Of a stretch of 64,000 bases of DNA, positions 43,217 through 56,480 are shown in pieces. The stretch comes from Actinoplanes palleronii. GTDB taxonomy: Bacteria; Actinomycetota; Actinomycetes; Mycobacteriales; Micromonosporaceae. Position 1 is the first letter of the stretch. Each line of letters begins with the position of its first letter. Both the position numbers and the translations under genes were made by a program. The notes beneath the pieces are model-generated. The model made no database searches, was not told the origin of the DNA, and saw nothing but the letters and a program-made list of their open reading frames with translations. Location: NCBI RefSeq assembly GCF_016862315.1, contig NZ_BOMS01000057.1:124001-188000 (forward strand), written 5' to 3'.

Positions 43217-44941
43217 TCACACCGCGGCGGCCAGCGGGGCCACGTCGACGGCGGCGCGGCGGGTCGCGTCCGCGGTCGCGTCGTCCGGCTGTTCCTGCGC
43301 GGCGAGCTCGGCGACGACGCGCGCCTCGTACAGCGAAATCTCCCGCTCGATGTCGTCGGCGCCCCAGCCCAGCGGGCCCGAGATCAACCTCGCGGTGGTC
43401 CGGGCCGCGGCCACGCCGCGGTCCGCTGTTTCAATCGAGATCCTGGTACGACGGGTCAGCACGTCCTCGAGGTGCCGCGCCCCCTCATGGGTCACCGCAT
43501 AGACCGCCTCGGCCCGCAGATAATCCGCGGCACCCTCCAACGGCTCACCCAGTGACGGGTCCTCGGAGACCAGGTCGAGCAGCTCCTCGGTGAGCGTGCC
43601 GTAACGCTGCAGCAGGTGCTCGATCCGCGCCACCGGCAGCCCGGACGTACGGGCCAGCAGCGCCCGCCGGTTCCACGCGGCCCGGTAGCCGTTCGCGCCG
43701 AGCAGCGGGATCTGCTCGGTGCACGACGCCGGCACCCGGCTGTGCAGCTCCTTGACCGCCGCGTCGACGGCGTCCTTGGCCATCACCCGGTACGTCGTGT
43801 ACTTGCCACCGGCCACCACCACCATGCCGGGCACCGGGGTGCCGACCGCGTGCTCGCGGGACAGCTTGGCCGTGGTGTCCGACTGCGCGGAGAGCAGCGG
43901 CCGCAGCCCGGCGTAGACACCCTGCACGTCGTCGTGGGTCAGCGGGGTGGCCAGGGTCTGGTTGACCTCGTCGAGCAGGTAGTCGACGTCGGCGCGGGAC
44001 GCGGCCGGGTGCCCCTTGTCCAGGGTCCACTCGGTGTCGGTGGTGCCGATGATCCAATGCCGTTCCCAGGGGATGACGAACAGCACGCTCTTCTCGGTGC
44101 GCAGGATCATCCCGGTGTTGCCGGCGATCCGCTCCCGGGGCACCACGATGTGGATACCCTTGCTCGCGGTGATCCGGAACTGGTTCGGCTCGCCGGTCAG
44201 CATCGCCTGGCTCTCGCCGGTCCACACCCCGGTCGCGTTGATCACCGTGCGGGCGCGGATCTCCAGCTCGGCGCCGGTCTCGGCGTCCCGGGCGCGGACC
44301 CCGACCACCCGGCGGCCCTCGCGCAGGAAGCCGATCACCTCGGTGCGGGCGGCGACCTTCGCGCCGTAGGCCGCGGCCGTGCGGGCCAGGAACATGGTGT
44401 GCCGCGCGTCGTCGACCTGCGCGTCGGAGTAGCGGATCGCGCCGACCAGCGACTCCGGCCGCAGCGACGGGAACGCGCGCAGCGCTTCGGTGCGGCTCAG
44501 GTGCCGGTGCCGGGGCAGGCCGGCGCCGAAGCTGCCGGTGAGCGCGAGGGCGTCGTAGAGGGCGATGCCGGCGCCGATGTAGAGCCGTTCCCAGGCCCGG
44601 TGCTGCAGCGGGTAGAGGAACGAGACCGGGCGGACCAGGTGCGGGGCGAGCCGCTGGATCAGCAGGCCACGCTCCTTGAGCGCCTCGCGGACCAGGGCGA
44701 AGTCGAGCATCTCCAGGTAGCGCAGGCCACCGTGGATCAGTTTGCTGCTCCGGCTGGACGTGCCGCTGGCGAAGTCGCGTGCCTCCAGCAGCCCGACCGA
44801 CAGCCCGCGGGTCGCCGCGTCCAGCGCCGCGCCGGCCCCGACCACACCCGCGCCGACCACGAGCACGTCAAGTTCTTCGCCGCTCGCCATCGCGGCGAGG
44901 GCGGCCGCACGCGACCGTGAGGAGATCACTCCGGTGTTCAT
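43217..44941 (-). CDS. glpD: Aerobic glycerol-3-phosphate dehydrogenase
   Basis: A 574-residue FAD enzyme that oxidises glycerol 3-phosphate to dihydroxyacetone phosphate and passes electrons to quinone at the membrane. The FAD motif is VLVVGAGVVGAGAALDAATRG, followed by SSRSSKLIHGGLRYLE, FVIPWERHWIIGTTDTEW and AGGKYTTYRVMAKDAVD; the C-terminal helical domain is present. ATG 44941 follows AAAGGAATTTGA. It lies 22 bases downstream of glpK on the same strand, an operon for glycerol use. Running the other way, glycerol 3-phosphate also feeds plsB in this island. Confidence 0.97.
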   Translation of the reverse strand: MNTGVISSRSRAAALAAMASGEELDVLVVGAGVVGAGAALDAATRGLSVGLLEARDFASGTSSRSSKLIHGGLRYLEMLDFALVREALKERGLLIQRLAPHLVRPVSFLYPLQHRAWERLYIGAGIALYDALALTGSFGAGLPRHRHLSRTEALRAFPSLRPESLVGAIRYSDAQVDDARHTMFLARTAAAYGAKVAARTEVIGFLREGRRVVGVRARDAETGAELEIRARTVINATGVWTGESQAMLTGEPNQFRITASKGIHIVVPRERIAGNTGMILRTEKSVLFVIPWERHWIIGTTDTEWTLDKGHPAASRADVDYLLDEVNQTLATPLTHDDVQGVYAGLRPLLSAQSDTTAKLSREHAVGTPVPGMVVVAGGKYTTYRVMAKDAVDAAVKELHSRVPASCTEQIPLLGANGYRAAWNRRALLARTSGLPVARIEHLLQRYGTLTEELLDLVSEDPSLGEPLEGAADYLRAEAVYAVTHEGARHLEDVLTRRTRISIETADRGVAAARTTARLISGPLGWGADDIEREISLYEARVVAELAAQEQPDDATADATRRAAVDVAPLAAAV

Positions 44942-44963
44942 TCAAATTCCTTTCGGGTACGGC

Positions 44964-46427
44964 CTAAGCCCAATCGAGGGTGCGGTCGATGGCCATGCGC
45001 CACCGGGTGGTGCCTTCGGTACGTCGTGACTCGGTCCACGCCGGCTGCCATCGCCGGTCCTCGTGCCGGTTGGCGCGCAACTCGTCGAGCGACGTCCAGA
45101 ACCCGACCGCGAGCCCGGCCGCGTACGCCGCGCCCAGTGCCGTGGTCTCGGCCACCGCCGGGCGGCTCACCGGCACGCCGAGGATGTCCGCCTGCAGCTG
45201 CATGCACAGGGCGTTGGCGGTCACCCCGCCGTCCACCTGCAGGCAGTCCAGCTCGGTGCCGGAGTCCTGCGCCATCGCCACCACCACGTCACGGGTCTGG
45301 TAGCAGATCGCCTCGAGCGCGGCCCGGGTCAGGTGCGCCGCGGTGTGGTAGCGGGACAACCCGACGATCGCGGCCCGCGCGTCCGGCCGCCAGTACGGCG
45401 CGAACAGCCCGGAGAACGCCGGTACGAAGTACACCCCGGCGGTGTCCTCGACCTGCCCGGCCAGGGTCTCGCTGTCGGACGCGGACTCCAGGATGCCGAG
45501 CTGGTCGCGCAGCCACTGAATGGCCGAGCCGCTCGCCGCCACCGAGCCCTCCAGGGCGAACACCGGCGGCTGGTCGCCGAACCGGTAGGCCACCGTGGTG
45601 AGCAGACCGTGGGTGGAGCGGACCGGGGTGGTGCCGGTGTTGAGCAGCACGAAGTTCCCGGTGCCGTACGTGCACTTGGCGTCGCCCGGCTCGAAGCAGG
45701 TCTGGCCGAACAATGCGGCCTGCTGGTCACCGATCGCCGCGGCGATCGGCACGCCGAGACCGTCGGCCGTCCCGTAGACCTCGGCCGACGAACGGATCTC
45801 CGGCAGCATCGCGCGCGGGATGGCGAAGATGTCCAGCAGCACCGGGTCCCAGTCCAGGGTGGCCAGGTTCATCAGCTGGGTGCGGCTGGCGTTGGTCACG
45901 TCGGTCAGGTGCAGCCCGCCGGTCAGGTTCCAGATCAGCCAGCTGTCCATCGTGCCGAACAGCACCTCGCCGCGCTCGGCCCGCTCCCGCAGCCCGGTCA
46001 CGGTGTCGAGCAGCCAGCGCGCCTTGGTCGCGGAGAAGTAGGTGGCCGGCGGCAGCCCGGTGCGTTCCCGCAGCAGGTCCGCGTCCAGGCCGGCCAGCTG
46101 CGGCGCGGTCCGGGTGTCCTGCCAGACGATGGCCGGTGCGACCGGGTCGCCGGTGGCCCGGTCCCAGATCACCGTGGTCTCGCGCTGGTTGGCGATGCCG
46201 ATCGCGGCCAGGTCCGAGGCCACCAGCCCGGCGCCGCTCAGGGCCGCGTCGATCGTCTTGCGGACGTTCTCCCAGATCTCCCGCGCGTCGTGCTCGACCA
46301 GGCCGGCCGCCGGCAGGATCTGCCGGTGCTCGATCTGGCTCCGGCCGATCTCCACCCCGCCACGGTCGAAGATCATGAAGCGCGTGCTGGTGGTGCCCTG
46401 ATCGATCGCGCCGATGAACTGCGCCAC
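44964..46427 (-). CDS. glpK: Glycerol kinase (copy 1)
   Basis: A 487-residue glycerol kinase (FGGY family). [16 protein letters not shown] is the phosphate loop, [12 protein letters not shown] and [22 protein letters not shown] bind substrate, and [12 protein letters not shown] and [19 protein letters not shown] close the ATP site. GTG 46427 has GGGAGGCACA before it; the longer frame to ATG 46499 crosses the promoter. It heads the glpK-glpD operon and is divergent from an IclR regulator gene. Its central part is almost identical in DNA to the second glpK at 47308. Confidence 0.97.
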   Translation of the reverse strand: MAQFIGAIDQGTTSTRFMIFDRGGVEIGRSQIEHRQILPAAGLVEHDAREIWENVRKTIDAALSGAGLVASDLAAIGIANQRETTVIWDRATGDPVAPAIVWQDTRTAPQLAGLDADLLRERTGLPPATYFSATKARWLLDTVTGLRERAERGEVLFGTMDSWLIWNLTGGLHLTDVTNASRTQLMNLATLDWDPVLLDIFAIPRAMLPEIRSSAEVYGTADGLGVPIAAAIGDQQAALFGQTCFEPGDAKCTYGTGNFVLLNTGTTPVRSTHGLLTTVAYRFGDQPPVFALEGSVAASGSAIQWLRDQLGILESASDSETLAGQVEDTAGVYFVPAFSGLFAPYWRPDARAAIVGLSRYHTAAHLTRAALEAICYQTRDVVVAMAQDSGTELDCLQVDGGVTANALCMQLQADILGVPVSRPAVAETTALGAAYAAGLAVGFWTSLDELRANRHEDRRWQPAWTESRRTEGTTRWRMAIDRTLDWA

Positions 46428-46470
46428 TGTGCCTCCCGCCCGATGGGCCCGCTTGCCCTTGACAAGCGCG

Positions 46471-46499
46471 ACGTTAGGAAGCGAAAAGATCCGCGGCAA
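46471..46499 (-). promoter_or_regulatory. Promoter of the glpK-glpD operon
   Basis: On the minus strand TTGCCG (46494-46499) and TAACGT (46471-46476) stand 17 bases apart, a good -35/-10 pair, with transcription expected near 46464. The IclR palindrome lies just upstream at 46508. Confidence 0.5.
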
Positions 46500-46507
46500 C
46501 GACGAGC

Positions 46508-46524
46508 GTGCGACAATGTCGCAC
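46508..46524. promoter_or_regulatory. Palindromic operator between glpK and the IclR gene
   Basis: GTGCGACA and TGTCGCAC form a perfect 8-bp inverted repeat around one A and end one base before the IclR-gene ATG at 46526. A repressor bound here would cover that start and the region upstream of the glpK promoter, which suggests autoregulation and control of both glycerol operons. Confidence 0.65.
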
Positions 46525-46525
46525 G

Positions 46526-47311
46526 ATGCCCGGTCTCATTCAGTCCATCGAACGCTCCTCCGCGGTGCTGCGCCTGCTCGCGGACGGTCCCGGCCGCCTG
46601 CGGGTCAAACAGATCGCCGATGCGCTCGACCTGCCCAAGTCGACCGCGCAGAGCATCCTGCGCACGCTGACCCACATCGGGTTCGCCGAGCAGGACCCGC
46701 GGACCGCGCGGTACCGGCTCGGCCGCGCCCTGCTCGACCTGAGCTCCACCGGGCTCGACGCGAACGAGCTGCGCGCGCACACGCTGAACTGGGCCGACGC
46801 GCTGGCCTCGCGCAGCGGCGAGGAGGTGTACGTGGGCGCGCTGCGCGCCGGTCCCGCCGGTCAGGGCCCTGAGCTGCTGGTGGTGCACCACGTGTTCCGG
46901 CCGGACGACTCGGCGCAGTCGATGAACACCGGCCGGGTGCTGCCGGCGCACGCCACCGCGCTGGGCCAGGTGCTGCTGGCATATCGGGTGGCGGCGGCCG
47001 AGGACGTGCTGGCGGCCGGGCTCATGGCGTACACCAGAGGAACCGTGACCACCCGGCAAGCTCTCACCCGGACGCTCGCCGCGACCCGCGCCCAAGGGTG
47101 GGCTTTATCGGTCGAGGAATGGCAGGCCGGGAGGGCCGGGATCGCCGCGCCGGTGCGCACCTTCGGCGGCCTGGTGGTCGGCGCGATCGGGATCAGCGGC
47201 CCGGTCGAACGGCTCTGCGACACCCGCCGGCAGGCCCGCCCGGCCCTGGTCGAGCACGTGGTCGCGGCCGGCCGGGCGATCTCCCGCGACCTGAGCGGCC
47301 CGCAGCCGTGA
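46526..47311 (+). CDS. IclR-family regulator of glycerol genes
   Basis: A 261-residue regulator. The winged helix-turn-helix occupies about 4-65 ([37 protein letters not shown]) and the effector-binding IclR domain about 80-255 ([58 protein letters not shown]). In Streptomyces the IclR-type GylR controls glycerol genes; the same is inferred from position between two glpK genes. ATG 46526 has no ribosome site because a palindrome precedes it; a leaderless transcript is possible. Its stop overlaps the GTG of glpK copy 2. Confidence 0.93.
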   Translation: MPGLIQSIERSSAVLRLLADGPGRLRVKQIADALDLPKSTAQSILRTLTHIGFAEQDPRTARYRLGRALLDLSSTGLDANELRAHTLNWADALASRSGEEVYVGALRAGPAGQGPELLVVHHVFRPDDSAQSMNTGRVLPAHATALGQVLLAYRVAAAEDVLAAGLMAYTRGTVTTRQALTRTLAATRAQGWALSVEEWQAGRAGIAAPVRTFGGLVVGAIGISGPVERLCDTRRQARPALVEHVVAAGRAISRDLSGPQP

Positions 47312-48780
47312 CCGACCGCTACATCCTCGCCATCGACCAGGGCACCACGTCGAGCCGATGCATCGTCTTCGATCGGCGAGCCACCGTGGTGGCCCTGGCC
47401 CGCGCGGAGCATCCGCAGTCCTATCCGCAGCCCGGCTGGGTCGAGCACGACGCCGCCCGAGTCTGGCGCGACGTGCGCAAACTCATCACCCGGGCACTGC
47501 GCGACGCGGGCCTGACCGCGGACAAGATCGCGGCCATCGGCATCGCCAACCAGCGCGAGACGACGGTGGTCTGGGAGCGCGCGACCGGCCGGCCGGTGGC
47601 GCCGGCGATCGTCTGGCAGGACACCCGGACCGCGCCGCTGCTCGACGGCCTGGACCCGGACGTGCTGCGGGAACGCACCGGGCTGCCGCCGGCCACCTAC
47701 TTCTCCGCGACGAAGGTGCGCTGGCTGCTCGACAGCATCCCCGGGCTGCGATCAAAAGCGGACCGCGGTGAGGTGCTGTTCGGGACGATGGACAGTTGGC
47801 TGATCTGGAACCTGACCGGCGGGCTGCACGTCACCGACGTGACCAACGCGAGCCGCACCCAGCTGATGAACCTGGCCACCCTGGACTGGGACCCGGTGTT
47901 GCTGGAGATGTTCGCCATCCCGCGCGCGATGCTGCCGGAGATCCGCTCGTCGGCCGAGGTCTACGGGACGGCCGACGGTCTCGGCGTGCCGATCGCCGCG
48001 GCGATCGGTGACCAGCAGGCCGCGCTGTTCGGCCAGACCTGCTTCGAGCCGGGCGACGCCAAGTGTACGTACGGCACCGGCGGGTTCCTGCTGCTCAACA
48101 CGGGCACCACCCCGGTCCGGTCGGCACACGGGCTGATCACCACGGTCGGGTACCGGATCGGCTCGCAGCCGCCGGTCTTCGCCCTGGAGGGGTCGATCGC
48201 GATCGCCGGCTCACTGGTCCAGTGGATGCGCGACGGGCTCGGCCTGATCGGCACGGCCGCCGAGATCGAGACCCTGGCGGCCACCGTGACCGACAACGGG
48301 GGCTGTTACATCGTGCCGGCCTTCTCCGGATTGTTCGCGCCGCACTGGCGCAGCGACACCCGGGGCGTGATCGTGGGGCTGACCTCGTACGTCACCAAGG
48401 CGCACCTGGCCCGGGCGGTGCTCGAGGCGACCGCCTGGCAGACCCGCGACGTGGTGGACGCGATGAACGCGGACTCCGGCCTGGCGCTGACCACGCTCAA
48501 CGTGGACGGCGGGATGACCGCCGACAACCTGCTGATGCAGATCGTCGCGGACGTGCTCGACGTGCCGGTGGCCCGCCCGATGGTCGCCGAGACGGTCTCG
48601 CTGGGCGCCGCGTACGCCGCGGGCCTGGCCGTCGGCTACTGGTCCGACCCGCGTGACCTGCGGGCCAACCGGCACCGGGCCGGCCGCTGGCTGCCCACCA
48701 TGGACCCGGCGAAACGCGCCACCGAACATGCCACCTGGCGCCGCGCCATCGCCGCGGCCGTGCTCTTCAGCTCGCCCTGA
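47308..48780 (+). CDS. glpK: Glycerol kinase (copy 2)
   Basis: A 490-residue glycerol kinase: [67 protein letters not shown] and [19 protein letters not shown]. All expected family motifs are present, so both kinases look functional. GTG 47308 overlaps the IclR stop (GTGA) and the two are co-translated. Flanking parts differ clearly from copy 1, but the central segment is nearly the same DNA, suggesting gene conversion. It is followed by a strong hairpin at 48873. Confidence 0.96.
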   Translation: MTDRYILAIDQGTTSSRCIVFDRRATVVALARAEHPQSYPQPGWVEHDAARVWRDVRKLITRALRDAGLTADKIAAIGIANQRETTVVWERATGRPVAPAIVWQDTRTAPLLDGLDPDVLRERTGLPPATYFSATKVRWLLDSIPGLRSKADRGEVLFGTMDSWLIWNLTGGLHVTDVTNASRTQLMNLATLDWDPVLLEMFAIPRAMLPEIRSSAEVYGTADGLGVPIAAAIGDQQAALFGQTCFEPGDAKCTYGTGGFLLLNTGTTPVRSAHGLITTVGYRIGSQPPVFALEGSIAIAGSLVQWMRDGLGLIGTAAEIETLAATVTDNGGCYIVPAFSGLFAPHWRSDTRGVIVGLTSYVTKAHLARAVLEATAWQTRDVVDAMNADSGLALTTLNVDGGMTADNLLMQIVADVLDVPVARPMVAETVSLGAAYAAGLAVGYWSDPRDLRANRHRAGRWLPTMDPAKRATEHATWRRAIAAAVLFSSP

Positions 48781-48872
48781 CCGGACGAGGTGACCATCGG
48801 GCCGATGCCCAGGGCAGGACGGCACTGGGCGAACGGGCGCCGCCGAGGTCACCTGGAAGTACGGAGGCTCAT

Positions 48873-48900
48873 CGGCACCCCCGCCGATGCGGGGGTGCCG
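48873..48900. terminator. Hairpin terminator after glpK copy 2
   Basis: A perfect 12-bp stem (48873-48884 with 48889-48900) around CGAT, 92 bases past the glpK stop and 41 before the USP start. Confidence 0.65.
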
Positions 48901-48941
48901 TGCCGGTTCCGGCGCACACCGTGCGCGGTGGGGAGACGACC

Positions 48942-49841
48942 ATGAACGACCTCGACAGACTCAGAGTGGAACACGAGGCGCGGCAACGGGCGGGCGCCCC
49001 GCACCGGGCCACGCCGTACAGCGAGGTGGTCAACCGCTACCTCAACGCCTTCTCGTACGTCGATCCGTACGTCCCGGCACCCGCGCCGCCGCCGGATCCG
49101 GCCGCGAAGCCTCACCCGGCCGGCCGGGTGATCGTGGGGGCGGACGAGCTGCCGACCGCCCACCTCGCGGTCGACCTGGCCGCCATCGAGGCCGGGCTGC
49201 GCGGAACCCCGCTGCGGATCGTGCACGCCGGCTCGTCGCCGCGCACCAGGCCGGCGCTGGACCGGCTCGCCGAGCGGGTCCGGCGTTTCGCACCGGAGGT
49301 CGCGGTCTCCACCCGGGTCACGGCCGGGATGGGACCCGCCGAGATGCTGCTGGCGGAAGCCACCGCCGATGATCTGATCGTGGTCGGGCACCGCCACGGT
49401 GCCGCTCGGGGCTCGCTGCGGCGCAGCGTCGCCGACCAGGTGGCGGCCCGGCACACCGGGCCGGTCCTGGTGGTCCGGGCACCCGGCTGGCCGACCGGCC
49501 CTGAGTCGCCGGCCCGGCCCCTGGTGGTCGGCGTGAACGGGACGGCGGCCGCCACCCGGGCGGCCGAGTTCGCCGTCGAGGAGGCCCGGGTCCGTGGCTG
49601 CGACGTCGTCCTGCTGCACGCCGTCGGTGAACCGAGTGAGGTACCCGACTGGACCGACCGGCGCGGTGGGGTCTCGGTCCGCAACCACACCGTGGTCGGT
49701 GACCCGGTGACCGAACTCGTCGCTGCCTCCGAACACGCCGCCGCGATCGTGGTCGGGCGCGACGCCGGGCGTCAGCGGCTGGGCTCGGTGAACCGCGCGG
49801 TCCTGCATCGGGCGCACTGCCCGATCTTCCTGGTCGGCTGA
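48942..49841 (+). CDS. Universal stress protein with N-terminal extension
   Basis: A 299-residue paralogue of the gene at 5455. It starts MNDLDRLRVEHEARQR, then SEVVNRYLNAFSYVDPY and a Pro-rich linker, then two UspA-like domains (VIVGADELPTAHLAVDL; PLVVGVNGTAAATRAAEF). As in its paralogue the loops are degenerate (GHRHGAARGSLRRS; GRDAGRQRLGSVNRA), so nucleotide binding is doubtful. ATG 48942 follows GGGGAGACGACC. A weak DosR-like site (GGGCAGGACGGCAC, two mismatches) lies at 48812, before the hairpin. Confidence 0.9.
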   Translation: MNDLDRLRVEHEARQRAGAPHRATPYSEVVNRYLNAFSYVDPYVPAPAPPPDPAAKPHPAGRVIVGADELPTAHLAVDLAAIEAGLRGTPLRIVHAGSSPRTRPALDRLAERVRRFAPEVAVSTRVTAGMGPAEMLLAEATADDLIVVGHRHGAARGSLRRSVADQVAARHTGPVLVVRAPGWPTGPESPARPLVVGVNGTAAATRAAEFAVEEARVRGCDVVLLHAVGEPSEVPDWTDRRGGVSVRNHTVVGDPVTELVAASEHAAAIVVGRDAGRQRLGSVNRAVLHRAHCPIFLVG

Positions 49842-49861
49842 GCGGCGGTCGCCGGGCGACG

Positions 49862-50734
49862 TCACTGGTCCTGCCGTGTCTCGTGAACCACCGCGACCGT
49901 GCAGGACGAGTGACGCAACAGGTGCTGACCGACCGACCCCAGCAGCAGCCCGCGCACCGGGCCGCGTCCCCGGCTGCCGACGACGAGCAGCTGCGCGGAG
50001 GCGCTGGCCCGGACCAGTGCGGCGGCCGGATGCTCCACCACCGCGTCCGCGACGACCTCCAGCTCCGGGTGCGCCTCGCGCACCTCACCGACGAGATCGT
50101 CGAACGGCTTGCGCTCCTCGGCGGTCACGGACCGGGTGATGACCGGGCCGGTCTCCCACAGGCCGGTCACCGGTGGCCACGCACCGAGCACCCGCAACGG
50201 CGCCCGGCGGTCGGCGGCCTGGCCGGCGGCGAAGGCCAGCACTGCCGCCGAGGCGGCCGAACCGTCGACGCCGGCCACCACCGGTGCGCCCTCCGGTGCC
50301 TCGCCGCGGACCACCACGACCGGGCAGTGCGCGTGGGCGCTCACCGCGACGCTCACCGAGCCGAGCAGCCCGGCCACCGCGCTGTGCCCGCGACTGCCGA
50401 CGACGACCGTCTCCGCCTGAGCGGAGCCGGCGATCAGGGCCGGCCCGGCGAACGCGATCACGGTCCTCGTCTCGGTCGTCACCGTGGGATGTGTTCGCGC
50501 GGCGGCCGTGGTGACCTGCGCCAACATGGTGGTCACGGTCCGCTGCGGGTCCTCCGGCGGGCGTACGGCCGGGGTCGGCACCATGCTCGCCGCCGGCATC
50601 CAGAACGGTTCCTCGTAGGCGTAGAGGAAGGTGACCGTGGCCGCGGTCCGGGCCGCGTGGTCCAGCGCCCAGGTCGCCGCGGCGCGGGCGTCGGGTGATC
50701 CGTCGTAGCCCACGATGATCTTCTGCTGGCTCAT
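49862..50734 (-). CDS. Universal stress protein, two UspA domains
   Basis: A 290-residue tandem UspA protein: KIIVGYDGSPDARAAATWAL, loops GSRGHSAVAGLLGS and GSRGRGPVRGLLLGS, ending in TVAVVHETRQDQ. It belongs to the subfamily at 6826 and 28272. It is convergent with the USP gene at 48942, with only 20 bases between the stops. ATG 50734 has GGAAGG at a slightly long 11-base distance. A large hairpin that includes a weak DosR-like half lies upstream at 50802. Confidence 0.94.
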   Translation of the reverse strand: MSQQKIIVGYDGSPDARAAATWALDHAARTAATVTFLYAYEEPFWMPAASMVPTPAVRPPEDPQRTVTTMLAQVTTAAARTHPTVTTETRTVIAFAGPALIAGSAQAETVVVGSRGHSAVAGLLGSVSVAVSAHAHCPVVVVRGEAPEGAPVVAGVDGSAASAAVLAFAAGQAADRRAPLRVLGAWPPVTGLWETGPVITRSVTAEERKPFDDLVGEVREAHPELEVVADAVVEHPAAALVRASASAQLLVVGSRGRGPVRGLLLGSVGQHLLRHSSCTVAVVHETRQDQ

Positions 50735-51067
50735 GGCTGCGGCATCCTTCCGGTCTCGATCGCGCTCGTCTCCACACTCGCCCCGCCCCGGGCCGGCGGG
50801 CAGGGCAGGACGGCCGGGCCGGGCGGGCCGTCCTGCCCTCGACAGCGGAGCCGGTGTCGTCAGTAGCGATATGCCAGCAACAGCGCCCAGACGATCTTCC
50901 CGTGAGGATTTTCGTCACGCCCCAGTGCGCCGCCGTCGCCCCCACCACGCGCAGCCCGGTACGGTCCCGCGCCCCGGTCCACCCAACGCCGCCGGGCGCG
51001 GCACCACAAGCCTGGTTGTGGGCCTATCGTCCGATCCGGTCCAGCCACCGCACGGCACCCGGACCGG
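50735..51067. other. Intergenic region between nifJ and a USP gene
   Basis: The 333 bases hold the long hairpin at 50802-50839 and presumably the USP promoter. Open frames here have no ribosome site or family resemblance. No other element was recognised. Confidence 0.5.
50802..50839 (-). terminator. Long hairpin downstream of nifJ
   Basis: A perfect 14-bp inverted repeat (AGGGCAGGACGGCC at 50802-50815, complement at 50826-50839) with a 10-base loop lies between the end of nifJ and the start of the next gene on the same strand. It could terminate the nifJ transcript. Each arm also resembles a weak DosR-like box, so a regulatory role is an alternative. Confidence 0.45.
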
Positions 51068-54603
<3,536 letters not shown>

Positions 54604-54607
<4 letters not shown>

Positions 54608-56241
54608 CGCGGGTCCTCCGGAATCAGCTCGATCGCATGCACCGGGCACTGCGCGAAGCACGTGCCGCAGCCGGTGCAGCGGTCGTAGTCGAAGCGATAG
54701 CGGTTGCCCGGCCCGAGCTTGATCACCGCGTCCTCCGGGCAGGCGCCCAGGCAGCCGTCGCACTCGAAGCAGTTGCCGCAGGAGAGGCAACGGCCGGCCT
54801 CGAACCGGGCGGCCCTCTCGTCCAGCCCGGCGACCACCTCGGTGAAGTCGGCGACCCGGGCCGCGGGATCGCGTTCCGGTTGGACGCGGCGGTGCGCGTC
54901 ACCGAAGTACCACGGGTGCAGCAGGCCGAAATCCGCGACCGGGTGCTTGACGGGCGCGGGCGCGGCGGTCGCGTTCAGATAGGCGTGGATGTGCCGGGCG
55001 GCTTTGCGGCCGTGCCCGACCCCGACGGTGACCGTGCGCTCGGCGGGCACCATGTCACCGCCGGCGAACACGCCCGGGCAACCGGTCATGAACTCCGGCG
55101 ACACCAGCACCGTGCCGTCCGGCCCGAACTCGACACCCGGCACGCCGTGCAGGAACGCGGTGTCGGCGCGCTGCCCGAGCGCGAGGACCACGGTGTCGGC
55201 GGCCAGGGTCTCGGTGCGCCCGGTAGGCGCCGGCCGGCCGGCCGGGTCCAACTCCATCACCTCGACGGTCAGCTCCGGACCGTCGAACGCCTGGATGGTC
55301 CGCAACCAGTTGATCTTCACGCCCTCGCGTTCGGCCTCGTCCGCCTCCTCGGCGTGCGCGGGCATCTGCTCCCGGGTCCGCCGGTAGACGATCAGCGCCT
55401 CCTCGGCGCCGAGCCGCTTGACGACCCGGGCCGCGTCCATGGCGGTGTTGCCGCCGCCGTAGACCGCCACCCGCCGGCCGATCACCGGGCGCTCGCCGGA
55501 GGCGACCCGGCGCAGCAGGCCGACCGCGTCGACGATGCGCCCGGCCTCGCGGGCCGGGATGTCGACGCGCCGGGACAGGTGCGCCCCGACGGCCACGAAG
55601 ACGGCGTCGAACCGGCCCGCCCGGCGCTCCGCCGCCAGATCGTGCACCGGGTGCCCGGTCTCGATCACCACACCGAGGGCGGTGATCCGGGCGATCTCGG
55701 CCGCCAGGACGTCGCGGGGCAGCCGGTAGGCGGGGATGCCGTACCGCATCATCCCGCCGGGCTGATCACCCGCGTCGTAGATCTCCACGTGATGACCGAG
55801 CCGGGCGAGCTGGTAGGCGGCGGAGAGCCCGGACGGCCCGGCCCCGACGACCAGGACCCGCCGTCCGGTGGGCGCCGGCGGTGGCGCGAACGCCCAGCCC
55901 CGGTCCAGGGCCAGGTCGCCGAGGAAGCGCTCGACGCCGTGGATGGAGACCGCGCTGTCCAGTTGGGTGCGGTTGCACACCGACTCGCACGGGTGATAGC
56001 AGACCCGGCCGTGCACCGCCGGCAGCGGATTGTCGGCGGTCAGCACCCGCCAGGCCGGCTCGTACTCGCCCGCCTGCGCGTGCGCGAGCCAGGCCTGGAT
56101 GTTCTCCCCTGCGGGGCAACCGGCGTTGCACGGCGGCAGCAGGTCGCGATAGACCGGCCGGCGATCCCGGACCGGGCCCACCCGCGCCCGGTCGTGCACC
56201 AGGTCGGGCAGGGGCGTCATGTCATGCCCTTTCCGATTCAT
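54604..56241 (-). CDS. GltD-like FAD/NAD(P) oxidoreductase with ferredoxin domain
   Basis: A 545-residue flavoprotein. Residues 30-110 hold the N-terminal Fe-S domain of glutamate-synthase small chains (PCNAGCPAGENIQAWL, CYHPCESVCNR). FAD and NAD(P) sites follow (VLVVGAGPSGLSAAYQLARLG; VAVYGGGNTAMDAARV; FAGGDMV). Two 4Fe-4S clusters close the protein (CLSCGNCFECDGCLGACPE; CTGCGTCFAQCP). No glutamate synthase large subunit is present. Coupled translation with nifJ suggests that it passes electrons between ferredoxin and NAD(P)H, with the ferredoxin built in. ATG 56241 follows GGAGGGAGCCGGAC; MTPLPD at 56220 is an alternative start. Confidence 0.92.
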
Positions 56242-56408
56242 GTCCGGCTCCCTCCGGCGTGTCCCCCTCCATGGCACGCACGCCCGGCGGGCCCGGCCCA
56301 GAGGGAAAGGTCCGGCCGCCCCGGGCCGGATGACCCGCACCTGCCACCGCGGTCCGCCCCGCGGCAGCACCGAGGACGAGCGGCCAGTGCCGAGTGGCCC
56401 GGTGCGGT

Positions 56409-56422
56409 GGGACCCAAGGCCG
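56409..56422. promoter_or_regulatory. DosR-like box (one mismatch)
   Basis: GGGACCCAAGGCCG lies 58 bases before the SDR start and 168 bases from the divergent flavoprotein-nifJ operon. Confidence 0.45.
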
Positions 56423-56480
56423 TATCGGCGCCCCTGTCGCGGGATGACAGTCGTGGGGAGACCGATCTGAGGAGGCTGAG

